A stretch of DNA of 37,125 nt, taken from positions 1 to 37,125 of the forward strand of contig URGH01000018.1 in NCBI GenBank assembly GCA_900547305.1. The letters are read 5' to 3'. Under the pieces are notes generated by a model. The model worked only from the letters and a program-made list of their open reading frames with translations, was not told the DNA's origin and did no database searches. This DNA comes from an uncultured Oscillospiraceae bacterium. Its GTDB lineage: Bacteria; Bacillota; Clostridia; Oscillospirales; Acutalibacteraceae. Each line of letters opens with the position of its first letter. Position 1 is the stretch's first letter. The position numbers were made by a program, and so were the translations under genes. Positions 24,673 to 32,962 of the stretch are shown piece by piece.

Positions 24673-24702
24673 GCACTTGGTAGGGCGCGCCCTATCAAGT
24701 GT
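24673..24702 (+). promoter_or_regulatory. 30-bp palindrome in the DUF3048 gene leader
   Basis: GCACTTGGTAGGGCG (24673-24687) and CGCCCTATCAAGTGT (24688-24702) pair over all 15 positions with two G-T wobbles and no separate loop. It lies between the predicted transcription start and the ribosome site (GGAGG, 24713-24717). It could be a protein operator or a very stable mRNA hairpin; no T-run follows. Confidence 0.6.
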
Positions 24703-24724
24703 AATATTTCACGGAGGAATTTTA

Positions 24725-25756
24725 ATGCTAAAAAGAATTATGCCGCTTATGCTGGCGCTATGCATGCTCGCTTTAGCAGGCTGCAAAAAGGATCAGGACA
24801 GACTGAGTGTTGACAAGGGCGATGAACCGTCGATCGTATCGGAAACAAAGCCCGTAACATATAAAAATCCGCTTACGGGTGTTTCGGGCATGTCCGAAGA
24901 AAAAACCAAAAACCGCCCCGTTGCGGTAATGATAAATAACATTTCAACCGCTCAGCCGGTTCAGACGGGTCTTAACAAGGCGGATATTGTTTACGAAACC
25001 GAGGTTGAGGGCGGAATTACCCGTCTTTTGGCGGTTTTTCAGGATATAACTACGGTGGAAAAGGTTGGAACCATACGTTCCGCGCGCTATCCGTATGTTG
25101 ACCTTGCAATGGGTCACAACGCAATTTATATTCATTGCGGACAGGATAATACATACTGCGCGCCGCACTTAAAGGATACCGACGACGTTGATCTTATGTC
25201 AAAAAATTACGGCGTTCGTATTAAAAACGGCTTAGCTTCTGAGCACACGCTGTATGCTTACGGTGAAAAGCTTTGGAGTTCGCTTGTAAAGGACGGGCAC
25301 AAAACAACCTCGTCCGAAGCTACCCCTTGGGTGAATTTTGCCGAGGAAGACGCACCCGTAACGCTTGAAAGCCCTGCGAAAACAATAAACATACCGGCGT
25401 CCGCCAGTTACAGAACGATCTTCAAATATGATGAGGCAAAGGGCAAATACACAAGATACTACGGTAACACCCTGCGTAAGGATTATTTCACAGGCGAAAC
25501 GGTAGATATGAAGAATGTCTTCATTCTTTTCACCACCATCCGTAATTATCAGGATAACTACCACCGTCAGGTTCTGCTTGAGAGCGGCGACGGCTACTAT
25601 TGCGTAAACGGCACCTGCACGCCCATAAAGTGGAGCAAGGGCGCTGCCAAAAACGGCTTCAAGTTCACAAAAGCCGACGGCAGCGAGCTTACGGTAAACC
25701 CCGGAAACAGCTGGGTAAATATTGTTAATATAGGCAATACCCCCACATTCGGATAA
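24725..25756 (+). CDS. DUF3048 domain lipoprotein (YerB-like)
   Basis: The 343-residue secreted lipoprotein starts at ATG 24725, with GGAGG 7 nt upstream, and has a clear signal MLKRIMPLMLALCMLALAGCKK (lipobox LALAGC, Cys at about 20). The DUF3048 region begins at about 60: NRPVAVMINNISTAQPVQTGLNKADIVYETEVEGGITRLLAVFQD, followed by VGTIRSARYPYVDLA. A C-terminal DUF3048 domain ends with NPGNSWVNIVNIG. YerB-like proteins are widespread in Firmicutes and of unknown function at the cell surface. The gene has its own promoter and terminator. Confidence 0.93.
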   Translation: MLKRIMPLMLALCMLALAGCKKDQDRLSVDKGDEPSIVSETKPVTYKNPLTGVSGMSEEKTKNRPVAVMINNISTAQPVQTGLNKADIVYETEVEGGITRLLAVFQDITTVEKVGTIRSARYPYVDLAMGHNAIYIHCGQDNTYCAPHLKDTDDVDLMSKNYGVRIKNGLASEHTLYAYGEKLWSSLVKDGHKTTSSEATPWVNFAEEDAPVTLESPAKTINIPASASYRTIFKYDEAKGKYTRYYGNTLRKDYFTGETVDMKNVFILFTTIRNYQDNYHRQVLLESGDGYYCVNGTCTPIKWSKGAAKNGFKFTKADGSELTVNPGNSWVNIVNIGNTPTFG

Positions 25757-25770
25757 ATTTAAACTTCCAT

Positions 25771-25810
25771 AAAAAAACTCAACCCTACTCACACAGGGTT
25801 GAGTTTTTTT
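25771..25810. terminator. Bidirectional terminator between the DUF3048 gene and bofA
   Basis: A perfect 16-bp stem (25771-25786 with 25795-25810) has an 8-nt loop. A7 and T7 flank the GC core, so it terminates both converging transcripts. Confidence 0.92.
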
Positions 25811-25812
25811 GT

Positions 25813-26076
25813 CTAACCGAAAAAGACAGGCAGCAATAAAAAAAGACATACCGCAGGTATACCGAACCCTGCGGATAATCCGGCTGTCCATTGATTCAGC
25901 GGAATATGTACTCCGGTAAACCGCGTTGTAATGTTTATAATCGCCAATACCGCAAGCCCCGAAAGCGCGTTAAGCAAGAGCGCCCGAAACGGTTTACCCG
26001 TTTTAAACGCAAAAATCAGCACAGCAAGCCCGCCTGCCGCTGCCAAAGCTATTCCGCCGTATTTCAAAAAATCCAT
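25813..26076 (-). CDS. bofA: Pro-sigma-K processing inhibitor BofA family protein
   Basis: This 87-residue membrane protein matches BofA, which in Bacillus sits in the mother-cell membrane around the forespore and holds the SpoIVFB protease inactive until engulfment is complete. Two to three hydrophobic helices are visible, and the C-terminal half carries the family pattern LLLNALSGLAVLAIIN, then HIPLNQWTAGLSAGFGIPAVCLF. I start at ATG 26076, with AAAGGGGGG upstream, not at the further upstream in-frame start that would overlap the SDR promoter. It marks the host as a spore former or descended from one. Confidence 0.88.
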   Translation of the reverse strand: MDFLKYGGIALAAAGGLAVLIFAFKTGKPFRALLLNALSGLAVLAIINITTRFTGVHIPLNQWTAGLSAGFGIPAVCLFLLLPVFFG

Positions 26077-26125
26077 TTTGCCGCCCCCCTTTTTAATAAT
26101 ATGTCCGAGACTGCCGTTTAATGCC

Positions 26126-26154
26126 TTGCAAAATGCGTGCATAATTGGTATAAT
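26126..26154 (+). promoter_or_regulatory. Promoter of the SDR gene
   Basis: TTGCAA (26126-26131) and TATAAT (26149-26154) are 17 bp apart, 25 bp before the TTG start. The same 100 bp must also hold the bofA promoter on the other strand. Confidence 0.75.
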
Positions 26155-26178
26155 AAAATTCGAAAGGACGTGTTTACT

Positions 26179-26934
26179 TTGAAAATAGCAGTTATAACCG
26201 GCGCTTCGTCCGGCTTAGGGCGCGAATATGCCTTTGCCGCCGTAAGCCGCAACGATGTAGACGAGCTGTGGCTCATAGCCCGCAGAGAGGAAAATCTCCG
26301 TAAAACCGCTGAGCAGATAAGTAAAAAGGTAAGAATACTGCCGCTTGACATTACAGAGGATGAAAGCATAAAAAAATATGTCTCGCTGCTTGAAGAGGAA
26401 AAGCCCGAAATAGCCCTGCTTATAAATAATGCGGGTTTCGGCAGGCTCGGTAATTTCGACTCGCTCCCCCCTGCCGATAACGGCGGCATGGTGCGCCTTA
26501 ACTGCGAGGCTTTAACGGTTATGACGTCGGTATCGCTGCCGTATATGAAGAACGGCGGGGAAATTATCAATACCTGTTCAATCGCCGCTTTCGCGCCTAA
26601 TACCCGTATGGCGGTTTATTGCTCAACCAAGGCGTATGTTTTAAGCCTTTCAAAGGCGCTGCGCTCAGAGCTGCGCCCGCGCGGAATAAATGTTTTAGCC
26701 GTCTGCCCCGGACCTATGGATACAGAGTTTCTGCCTGTTGCGGGAATCGCCCCCGGTGCCAGCCACACCTTTGACACCCTGCCGCGGGTAAATCCTGCCG
26801 TCATGGCGAAAAAATCCCTTGAAGCCTCTGCCCGAAAAAAGGGAGTTTACACGAATCTGCTGTTCTATAAATTCTACCGTGTTATAGCAAAGCTGCTGCC
26901 GCACAGTATTGTAATGAAAATGTGCGGGGCATAA
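26179..26934 (+). CDS. Short-chain dehydrogenase/reductase
   Basis: The 251-residue protein is a classical NAD(P)-dependent SDR: the cofactor motif TGASSGLG (about 6-13), LINNAG at about 78-83, Ser in NTCSIAA, and the catalytic YxxxK as YCSTK (about 147-151), followed by the PGPMDTEF segment. I choose TTG 26179 as the start, with AAAGGA 10 nt upstream and MKIAVITGAS as a standard SDR beginning; frames upstream extend into the promoter. Position 2-3 after the first strand carries RR, as in NADP-preferring enzymes (IARREENL). The substrate is unknown. Confidence 0.9.
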   Translation: MKIAVITGASSGLGREYAFAAVSRNDVDELWLIARREENLRKTAEQISKKVRILPLDITEDESIKKYVSLLEEEKPEIALLINNAGFGRLGNFDSLPPADNGGMVRLNCEALTVMTSVSLPYMKNGGEIINTCSIAAFAPNTRMAVYCSTKAYVLSLSKALRSELRPRGINVLAVCPGPMDTEFLPVAGIAPGASHTFDTLPRVNPAVMAKKSLEASARKKGVYTNLLFYKFYRVIAKLLPHSIVMKMCGA

Positions 26935-27034
26935 AACATTTCGCCCCGCCATCTAATATTTAATACAGCAGTTCCCTGCAAACCCGAATATATTGAAGAT
27001 AAAGTTTTTTTAATTGTAAAAATTACGGAAACAG

Positions 27035-27070
27035 AAAAAGCCGGCTCCTGTTTGGGCCGGTTTTCGTTTT
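27035..27070 (+). terminator. Probable terminator downstream of the SDR gene
   Basis: CCGGCTC (27041-27047) pairs with GGGCCGG (27054-27060) through one T-G pair, around a CTGTTT loop. The A-rich foot before it and TTTTCGTTTT after it complete an intrinsic terminator, about 100 nt after the SDR stop. No gene is seen in 26935-27034. Confidence 0.7.
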
Positions 27071-27115
27071 AGTATTTTTCCTTACAAAATCAATAACGCC
27101 GTATTTGTATAATAC

Positions 27116-27271
27116 TTAAATTTTAGGATACCTGTATCCTCTCGGCAAAGATAAAAGATAGTCGGAGGAAACCTTAAAATAGTTGCAAAGGGCTTTAATA
27201 TCATCAATACTGGGTTCATATTTTTCAATTATATATATTAAAAACCTGAGCGTTCTCTTATCGGTAATAAT
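27116..27271 (-). pseudogene. C-terminal remnant of an XRE-family regulator
   Basis: The minus strand holds 51 open codons ending at TAA (27118-27116), immediately preceded by an in-frame TAG (27274-27272) and with no start codon or ribosome site. The text TDKRTLRFLIYIIEKYEPSI, DDIKALCNYFKVSSDYLLSL and PRGYRYP reads as the last helices of an XRE helix-turn-helix domain plus a short tail (compare the usual 'P-S-I-x-x-L-x-x-L-a-x-y-F-x-V-S-x-D-Y-L-L-G'). The N-terminal DNA-binding helices are missing, so it is a decayed fragment, next to a MITE-like element. Confidence 0.65.
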
Positions 27272-27315
27272 CTATGACACAAGCCTTAAAATACGCAAAT
27301 ACCGATTTTAAGAGC

Positions 27316-27546
27316 TGAAAAAAGCCTCCCCTGTGTAAGGGGAGGTGGCAAAACGAAGTTTTGACGGAGGGGTTGTTACAGACTAAAGCACAACGAAAAG
27401 CTTAATTTCAAATAAATACCCCTCAGTCGCCTATCGACGCCAGCCGCTGACGGCGTCGGTCCCCTCTGTCAACTGCGTTGACGTCTCCCCACACCGTGGG
27501 GAGCAACCCCATCTGTTTGCTATCGCAAAAGAAGGGAGCCTTTTTG
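27316..27546. repeat. MITE/REP-like element made of nested hairpins
   Basis: About 230 bp are bounded by imperfect inverted ends: GAAAAAAGCCTCCCCT on the left, and GGGAGCCTTTTTG on the right. Internal perfect hairpins include CCTCCCC/GGGGAGG (27325-27345), CAAAAC/GTTTTG, GACGCC/GGCGTC, GTCAAC/GTTGAC, CTCCCCAC/GTGGGGAG and TTTGC/GCAAA. TTGACGGAGGGG recurs inverted as CCCCTCTGTCAA with one change. There is no open frame of note. Elements with this look occur in many copies in gut Clostridia (recall, not a search result). It ends 6 bp from the valS stop. Confidence 0.7.
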
Positions 27547-27551
27547 TTTTA

Positions 27552-30185
27552 TTATAAAGATTTTTCTATTTCGGCTATGCTGTTTTCAAGCATAGCTATT
27601 TTTTCAAGCACCTTTTTAAGGCTTTCGCGCTGCTGCTCAACAACCGCTGCGGGCGCTTTGGCAACAAAGCCCTGATTATTGAGCTTTTTCTCAAAGAACT
27701 CCTTATCGTCGTTTGCCTTTTTAAGCTCTTTTTTAAGCCTTTCAAGCTCGGCGGTAAAGTCCACAAGCTCGCGCATAGGCATAAACACGGTGGCGGCGTC
27801 GGTAATAACGCGAACCGCTCCCTCGCTTTCAAAGCTATCGCCTATTTCCACATCGGACGCATAGGCTAAGCGGCAGATATACGCCGTTCCGCGCGAGAAC
27901 GTATCCTTAAATTTGGTTGCAATGCAAACCTTTGCTTTCTTTGATGGGGGAACGTTCATTTCGGCGCGGCGGTTTCTTACCGCCTTTATTACCGCCATAA
28001 TCTTTTCAAAATCCTCTTCCTCGGCGGCAAATTCAAGCGAAGTGTCAAACCGCGGCCAATCGGTCACCATAAGCGCCTCGCCCTTGTGCGGCAGCGACTG
28101 CCAAATTTCCTCGGTTATAAACGGCATAAAGGGGTGCAAAAGCGCCAGAGTACCCGTAAACACATATATAAGCACGGCTCTTGCGGTATCGGCGGCTTTT
28201 TCGTCCTCGCCGTTTAAGCGGGATTTGCAAATTTCAATGTACCAATCGCAGAAAACGTCCCAAATAAAGTCGTAAAGCTTTTGAACCGCCATTCCGAGCT
28301 CATATTTTTCAAGGTTTTCGGTAACGTCCCTTACAACCGCGTTGTATTTTGATAATATCCACTTATCCTCAAGCGCAAAGTTATCGGGTTCAAGTGGCAG
28401 AACCTCGTCCGATTTTAAATTCATAAGAATAAATCTTGCGGCGTTCCAAAGCTTGTTTGCAAAATTACGGCTTGATTCAACGCGCTCTTCAATATAACGC
28501 ATATCGTTTCCGGGGCTGTTGCCGGTTGCAAGCGAGAAACGCAGCGCGTCCGCACCGAATTTATCAATTACCTCAAGCGGGTCTACGCCGTTTCCGAGCG
28601 ATTTTGACATTTTTCTGCCCTGCGAATCACGTACAAGCCCGTGAATAAGCACCGTATCAAACGGAACCTCGCCTGTTTGCTCTATTCCTGAGAACATCAT
28701 ACGCATTACCCAGAAAGGAATTATATCATAGCCCGTAACAAGGGTGTTTGTGGGGTAATAGTGCTTGAAATCGGCGGTTTCTTCGGGCCAGCCGAGGGTT
28801 GAAAACGGCCATAAGGCAGAAGAGAACCAAGTATCAAGCGTATCGGGGTCCTGCGTGATATTCTTGCTGCCGCAGTGTGCGCAGCAGTGCGTGTCTTCCT
28901 TTGAAACGGTTATTTCGCCGCAATCCGCGCAGTACCATGCGGGTATGCGGTGACCCCACCAAAGCTGGCGGGATATGCACCAATCGCGTATATTTTCAAG
29001 CCAGTGGAAATAAATTTTTTCAAAGCGCTGCGGAACAAATTTTGTCTCGCCCTTTTTAACCGCCTCAATAGCAGGCTCGGCAAGGGGCTTCATTTTAACA
29101 AACCACTGCTTTGAAACGCGCGGTTCAACCGTTGTGCCGCAGCGGTAGCAGGTGCCCACGTTGTGAACGTGCTCCTCAATTTTTACAAGCGCGCCCTCTG
29201 CTTCAAGGTCGGCAACAATAGCCTTACGCGCCTCGTAGCGGTCCATTCCCGCATATTTCGGGTAATCGGCCACAATCTTTGCGTCGTCGGTTAAAACGTT
29301 TATAACCTCTAAGTTATGGCGCAGCCCCACCTCGAAGTCGTTCGGGTCGTGCGCGGGGGTGATTTTAACAACACCCGTTCCGAAATCCATTTCAACGTAA
29401 TCGTCGGCAATAACGGGTATTTCGCGGTGAACAAGCGGCAAAATAAGGGTTTTACCCACAAAATCCTTATATCTTCCGTCATTCGGGTTTACCGCAACGG
29501 CGGTATCGCCGAGCAGGGTCTCGGGGCGAGTTGTGGCAAGCTCCAAATAGCCGCTGCCGTCCTTAAACGGGTAGCGCAAATGCCAAAAATGCCCTGCCTG
29601 CTCCTCATATTCAACCTCGGCGTCCGAAATAGAGGTTTTGCAGTGAGGGCACCAGTTAATAATTCTTTCGCCCCTGTAAATAAGCCCCTTTTCGTAAAGG
29701 CGCACGAAAACCTCTTTAACCGCCTTGCTGCAGCCATCGTCAAGAGTAAAGCGCTCTCTTTCCCAGTCGCACGAGGAGCCCATTTTTTTAAGCTGCTCTA
29801 TAATTCTGCCGCCGTACTGCTTTTTCCATTCCCAGGCGCGCTCCAAAAAGCCGTCTCTGCCGACGTCTTCCTTGGTAAGCCCCTCCTGCCGCATTTTTTC
29901 AACTATTTTCGCCTCGGTCGCAATAGAAGCATGGTCGGTTCCCGGCACCCATAAGGTATCATACCCCTGCATACGCTTAAAGCGGATAAGTATATCCTGC
30001 AGCGTGTTATCGAGCGCATGACCCATATGGAGCTGACCCGTAATATTCGGCGGCGGAATAACTATTGTGTAGGTAGGCTTATTTTCCTCGCACTTTGCGT
30101 GGAAGTACCTGCCGTTAAGCCACATTTTATAAATTCTTTCTTCAACCTCTTTCGGGTCGTACTGTTTTGATAGTTCTCTTGCCAT
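27552..30185 (-). CDS. valS: Valine--tRNA ligase
   Basis: This 877-residue cytoplasmic class I synthetase charges tRNA-Val and edits threonine. The HIGH signature is PPPNITGQLHMGHAL (about 42-56) and the KMSKS signature is GRKMSKSLGN (about 524-533). The CP1 editing domain lies between them (TTRPETLLGDTAVAVNP), with Cys pairs (NWCPHC, CYRCG, CADCG, CAHCG) that suggest structural zinc. The anticodon-binding domain and a C-terminal coiled coil (about 810-877, FTAELERLKKELKKANDDKEF) follow. Length is normal. No T-box motif is seen in the 134-nt upstream gap. Confidence 0.97.
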   Translation of the reverse strand: MARELSKQYDPKEVEERIYKMWLNGRYFHAKCEENKPTYTIVIPPPNITGQLHMGHALDNTLQDILIRFKRMQGYDTLWVPGTDHASIATEAKIVEKMRQEGLTKEDVGRDGFLERAWEWKKQYGGRIIEQLKKMGSSCDWERERFTLDDGCSKAVKEVFVRLYEKGLIYRGERIINWCPHCKTSISDAEVEYEEQAGHFWHLRYPFKDGSGYLELATTRPETLLGDTAVAVNPNDGRYKDFVGKTLILPLVHREIPVIADDYVEMDFGTGVVKITPAHDPNDFEVGLRHNLEVINVLTDDAKIVADYPKYAGMDRYEARKAIVADLEAEGALVKIEEHVHNVGTCYRCGTTVEPRVSKQWFVKMKPLAEPAIEAVKKGETKFVPQRFEKIYFHWLENIRDWCISRQLWWGHRIPAWYCADCGEITVSKEDTHCCAHCGSKNITQDPDTLDTWFSSALWPFSTLGWPEETADFKHYYPTNTLVTGYDIIPFWVMRMMFSGIEQTGEVPFDTVLIHGLVRDSQGRKMSKSLGNGVDPLEVIDKFGADALRFSLATGNSPGNDMRYIEERVESSRNFANKLWNAARFILMNLKSDEVLPLEPDNFALEDKWILSKYNAVVRDVTENLEKYELGMAVQKLYDFIWDVFCDWYIEICKSRLNGEDEKAADTARAVLIYVFTGTLALLHPFMPFITEEIWQSLPHKGEALMVTDWPRFDTSLEFAAEEEDFEKIMAVIKAVRNRRAEMNVPPSKKAKVCIATKFKDTFSRGTAYICRLAYASDVEIGDSFESEGAVRVITDAATVFMPMRELVDFTAELERLKKELKKANDDKEFFEKKLNNQGFVAKAPAAVVEQQRESLKKVLEKIAMLENSIAEIEKSL

Positions 30186-30260
30186 TAAGATTTCTCTCCG
30201 TCCGTAAAAAAATGAATATTTAAAAAATTAAGGGGTATATTATACTTGTCAGCGACGGAT

Positions 30261-30316
30261 AAAGCGTTTGCACCGGCGCCGACACGGGGCGCCGGTAATA
30301 ACCGACGCTCTTTTTT
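30261..30316 (+). terminator. Large hairpin with a plus-strand T-run between parC-like gene and valS
   Basis: ACCGGCGCC (30272-30280) and GGCGCCGGT (30288-30296) form a perfect 9-bp stem with a 7-nt loop, and AGCGT/ACGCT (30263-30267 with 30305-30309) form an outer stem across unpaired segments. TTTTTT follows only on the plus strand, while both neighbouring genes are on the minus strand. Confidence 0.5.
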
Positions 30317-30319
30317 ATT

Positions 30320-32557
30320 TTACAGTATCATCTGCTCCTGCTCGGCAGTACCCACAGGCTTTTTACTGCCCGCCGCCGGTAAATTCCGCGTGCGGTAGCG
30401 GTGGTCGCCCTCTAAACTGTCCTTTTCGTAAAAGTCGACTTCCGAAAGCCTTTGCCCGCGCTTTTGGGTCATAACGGCTATGCCGCCGTTATCCTTTGTG
30501 GTCTTTGCGGGAACAGACGCGGTGTTTACTATAAGCATACGCCCGTTTGTGGATTTTAAGAGCAGCTCGGTATCCTCTTTTATAAAGAAAATGCTGTGCA
30601 GGGTGAATTTATCGCAATATGCCTTTATAAGCTTTTTGCGGTTGGTCTTTGTTTGGTAAGAGGAAAGCGGAACCTTTGCTATTCTGCCGTTATCAAACAC
30701 AAAAAGCATATAACCCTTATAATCGGCGGTTGCCACCATATAAACGGCGTTTTCCGCCTCCTCAAATTCAAGACTTGAGGGTACATAATCGCCTAGCACG
30801 CTCGCCTTGCCGTCGGCAAATTCAGCAGTGCGGGATTTATAAACCTGTGATTTATTACTGAAGAACAAAAGCTCCTCTGCATTGGTGGACTCTACCGTTT
30901 GCGTTATTTCGTCCCCCTCTTTCAGCTTTTGCTCGCCGCTCATTCTAAGCGACTGCGGGGTTATTTTCTTGAAATATCCGTCCTTGGTAAAGAAAAGGGT
31001 CACGGGGGAAGTATCAAGCTCTATAGGCTCGTCCTCGCCGCTTTCCTCCGCCGCGCTTATAATCTCGGTTTTTCTGTCCTGCCCGTATTTTTCGGCGACT
31101 TCCTTTAATTCCTTAATTATTATATTCAAAAGCTTTGAGCGGGAGTTTAAAACCCCCTCCATCTCGGCGATTTCCTTCATCAAGTCTTCAATATCCGCCG
31201 TGCGCTTTAAAATATATTCGCGGTTTAAGTGGCGCAGCTTTATTTCCGCAACGTATTCCGCCTGAATTTCGTCTATTCCGAAGCCTATCATCAGGTTCGG
31301 CACAACCTGTGCTTCCTCGTCGGTCTCGCGCACGATTTTGATAGCCTTATCAATATCAAGCAGTATTTTTTCAAGACCCTTTAAAAGGTGCAGCTTGTCC
31401 TTTGCCTTTGAAAGCTTGAAGTAAACGCGGCGGCGGACGCATTCTTCCCTGAACGCCACCCACTCGGAAATAATTTCCTTAACGCCCATAACGCGCGGCG
31501 AACCCGCAATTAAAATATTGAAGTTGCAGGAAAAGCTGTCCTCAAGCGGGGTCATTTTCATAACCTTTTTCATAAGCTTTTCGGGGTCTGCCCCACGCTT
31601 TAGGTCAATTGTAATTTTAAGACCGTTTAAATCGGTTTCGTCGCGAATATCGTTAATTTCGGTTATTTTTTTAAGCTTTGCAAGCTCTATTACCTTTTCA
31701 ATTATCGCTTCACTCGTGGTAGTGGGCGGTATTTCGGTAATATCTATGCAGTTTTGCGATTTATCGTAAGCGTATACGCCCCTTACCTTAAAGCTGCCGC
31801 GACCCGTTTCGTAAATTTTTTCCATAGCCGCGCGGTCGTATAAAAGCCTGCCGCCTATGGGAAAATCGGGGGCTAAAAGCGTGTCCGCCACATTTATATC
31901 GTTATCCCTTATATAGCTTATTGTGGTCTCGCATACCTCTCGCAGATTAAACGGGCAAATTGAGCTTGCCATGCCTACGGCAATACCTGTGTTTGCGTTT
32001 ACAAGCACCGAGGGGAAAGTGACGGGGAACAGCGTAGGCTCTTTCATGGTAGCGTCGTAGTTATCCACAAAATCTACCGTGTCTTTATCAATATCGGCAA
32101 AAAGCTCCGCCGCAATTGGGGATAGCTTAGCCTCGGTATAACGCGAGGCAGCATAAGCCATATCGCGCGAGTAGGCTTTACCGAACGAGCCTTTAGAGGC
32201 AACATACGGGTGCAAAAGCGCCTGATACCCCTCTGACAAACGCACCATAGTCTCATAAATAGCCGCGTCACCGTGGGGGTTTAATTGCATGGTGCGCCCG
32301 ACAATATTAGCGGATTTTATTGTGCTGCCCTTTAAAAGTCCCATATTATACATGGTATAAAGCAGCTTTCTGTGCGAGGGCTTAAAGCCGTCTATTTCCG
32401 GTATCGCACGGGATACTATAACGCTCATGGCATAGGGCATATAGTTGGTTTCGAGCGTGTCGGTTATCGGCTGCTCAACCGTAAGCCCCGCACCGGCAAT
32501 GTAAGCGTTTATTTTAGGCTTTACCGACTTCGGTTCTTTCTTCTTTTTAGTCGCCAC
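30320..32557 (-). CDS. Divergent type IIA topoisomerase subunit A (ParC/GyrA-like)
   Basis: This is the DNA cleavage and reunion subunit of a type II topoisomerase. From the preferred GTG at 32557 it is 745 residues; a GTG at 32566 is too close to the GAGG site. It opens with YMPYAMSVIVSRAIPEIDGFKPSHRKLLY and has the catalytic Tyr in AASRYTEA (Tyr140), the tower and coiled-coil domains (GIDEIQAEYVAEIKLRHLNRE) and a beta-pinwheel C-terminal domain. The quinolone-region motif reads NPHGDAAIYE, so the usual Ser after HPHGD is Ala98. Its divergence from standard GyrA/ParC suggests a second, lineage-specific paralogue. Its partner lies upstream beyond an inserted S23 cassette. Confidence 0.9.
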   Translation of the reverse strand: MATKKKKEPKSVKPKINAYIAGAGLTVEQPITDTLETNYMPYAMSVIVSRAIPEIDGFKPSHRKLLYTMYNMGLLKGSTIKSANIVGRTMQLNPHGDAAIYETMVRLSEGYQALLHPYVASKGSFGKAYSRDMAYAASRYTEAKLSPIAAELFADIDKDTVDFVDNYDATMKEPTLFPVTFPSVLVNANTGIAVGMASSICPFNLREVCETTISYIRDNDINVADTLLAPDFPIGGRLLYDRAAMEKIYETGRGSFKVRGVYAYDKSQNCIDITEIPPTTTSEAIIEKVIELAKLKKITEINDIRDETDLNGLKITIDLKRGADPEKLMKKVMKMTPLEDSFSCNFNILIAGSPRVMGVKEIISEWVAFREECVRRRVYFKLSKAKDKLHLLKGLEKILLDIDKAIKIVRETDEEAQVVPNLMIGFGIDEIQAEYVAEIKLRHLNREYILKRTADIEDLMKEIAEMEGVLNSRSKLLNIIIKELKEVAEKYGQDRKTEIISAAEESGEDEPIELDTSPVTLFFTKDGYFKKITPQSLRMSGEQKLKEGDEITQTVESTNAEELLFFSNKSQVYKSRTAEFADGKASVLGDYVPSSLEFEEAENAVYMVATADYKGYMLFVFDNGRIAKVPLSSYQTKTNRKKLIKAYCDKFTLHSIFFIKEDTELLLKSTNGRMLIVNTASVPAKTTKDNGGIAVMTQKRGQRLSEVDFYEKDSLEGDHRYRTRNLPAAGSKKPVGTAEQEQMIL

Positions 32558-32575
32558 AAACTTCACTTCCTCATT

Positions 32576-32610
32576 TTAATTCGGAATTCGGAATGCGTAA
32601 TGCGGAATTA
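32576..32610 (+). repeat. Left inverted repeat of the S23 cassette
   Basis: Thirty-five bases starting TTAATTCGGAATTCGG match the reverse complement of 32963-32997 at 32 positions. It contains the tandem-like core GGAATTCGGAATGCG and supplies the stop codon of the S23 gene (32608-32610). It begins 3 bp beyond the GAGG site of the parC-like gene. Confidence 0.85.
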
Positions 32611-32952
32611 TTTTTGCTGAGTTTTAGTTATCGAAACTAAAAGCTTTATAATTTCTTCACAATCCGAATTTATGCTTTCGTATAATTTCTTATCTATATA
32701 ATCTGTTTCATAAAGAATTTCAAGCCAATATTCGGCTTCGCTGGCTTCTTTAAGCGCTATATTAAGCTTTGCGTAAAAATCGGGCTTTGTCTGCCCCCTT
32801 ATTGCCTCTTTTACATTTGCGCCTATACTTGTGCCGCTCCTTAAAAGCTGCTTTGACATAATATATTCGTTTTTCTCGGCAGTAAGGTATTTATATGCCC
32901 GAATAATTCTTATGGCAAAATCCTTACTTTTTGTAACGATTACATTTTCCAT
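32608..32952 (-). CDS. S23-type four-helix bundle protein
   Basis: This 114-residue protein belongs to the four-helix-bundle family first found in intervening sequences of 23S rRNA genes (S23). Helix signatures are visible: FAIRIIRAYKYL, the hallmark SKQLLRSGTSIGANVKEAI, KPDFYAKLNIALKEASEAEYWLEIL and SINSDCEEIIKLL. The family's function is unknown; members assemble as pentamers in known structures and recur beside mobile repeats. AAGGGG is 5 nt before the ATG and touches the right inverted repeat; the stop codon lies inside the left repeat. So the whole gene is packaged by the repeats, in the same direction as the topoisomerase genes that flank it. Confidence 0.93.
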   Translation of the reverse strand: MENVIVTKSKDFAIRIIRAYKYLTAEKNEYIMSKQLLRSGTSIGANVKEAIRGQTKPDFYAKLNIALKEASEAEYWLEILYETDYIDKKLYESINSDCEEIIKLLVSITKTQQK

Positions 32953-32962
32953 TTTATCCCCT

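Noticed and set aside
27316..27546. CRISPR array
   Set aside because: The repeats are inverted hairpins of differing sequence, not regularly spaced direct repeats, and no cas genes are present.
29316..29954. 212-codon plus-strand frame opposite valS
   Set aside because: Fully inside the valS editing domain and without a recognisable protein pattern.
30186..30319. T-box riboswitch before valS
   Set aside because: The gap lacks the T-box sequence and a specifier stem; the large hairpin there has its T-run on the opposite strand.
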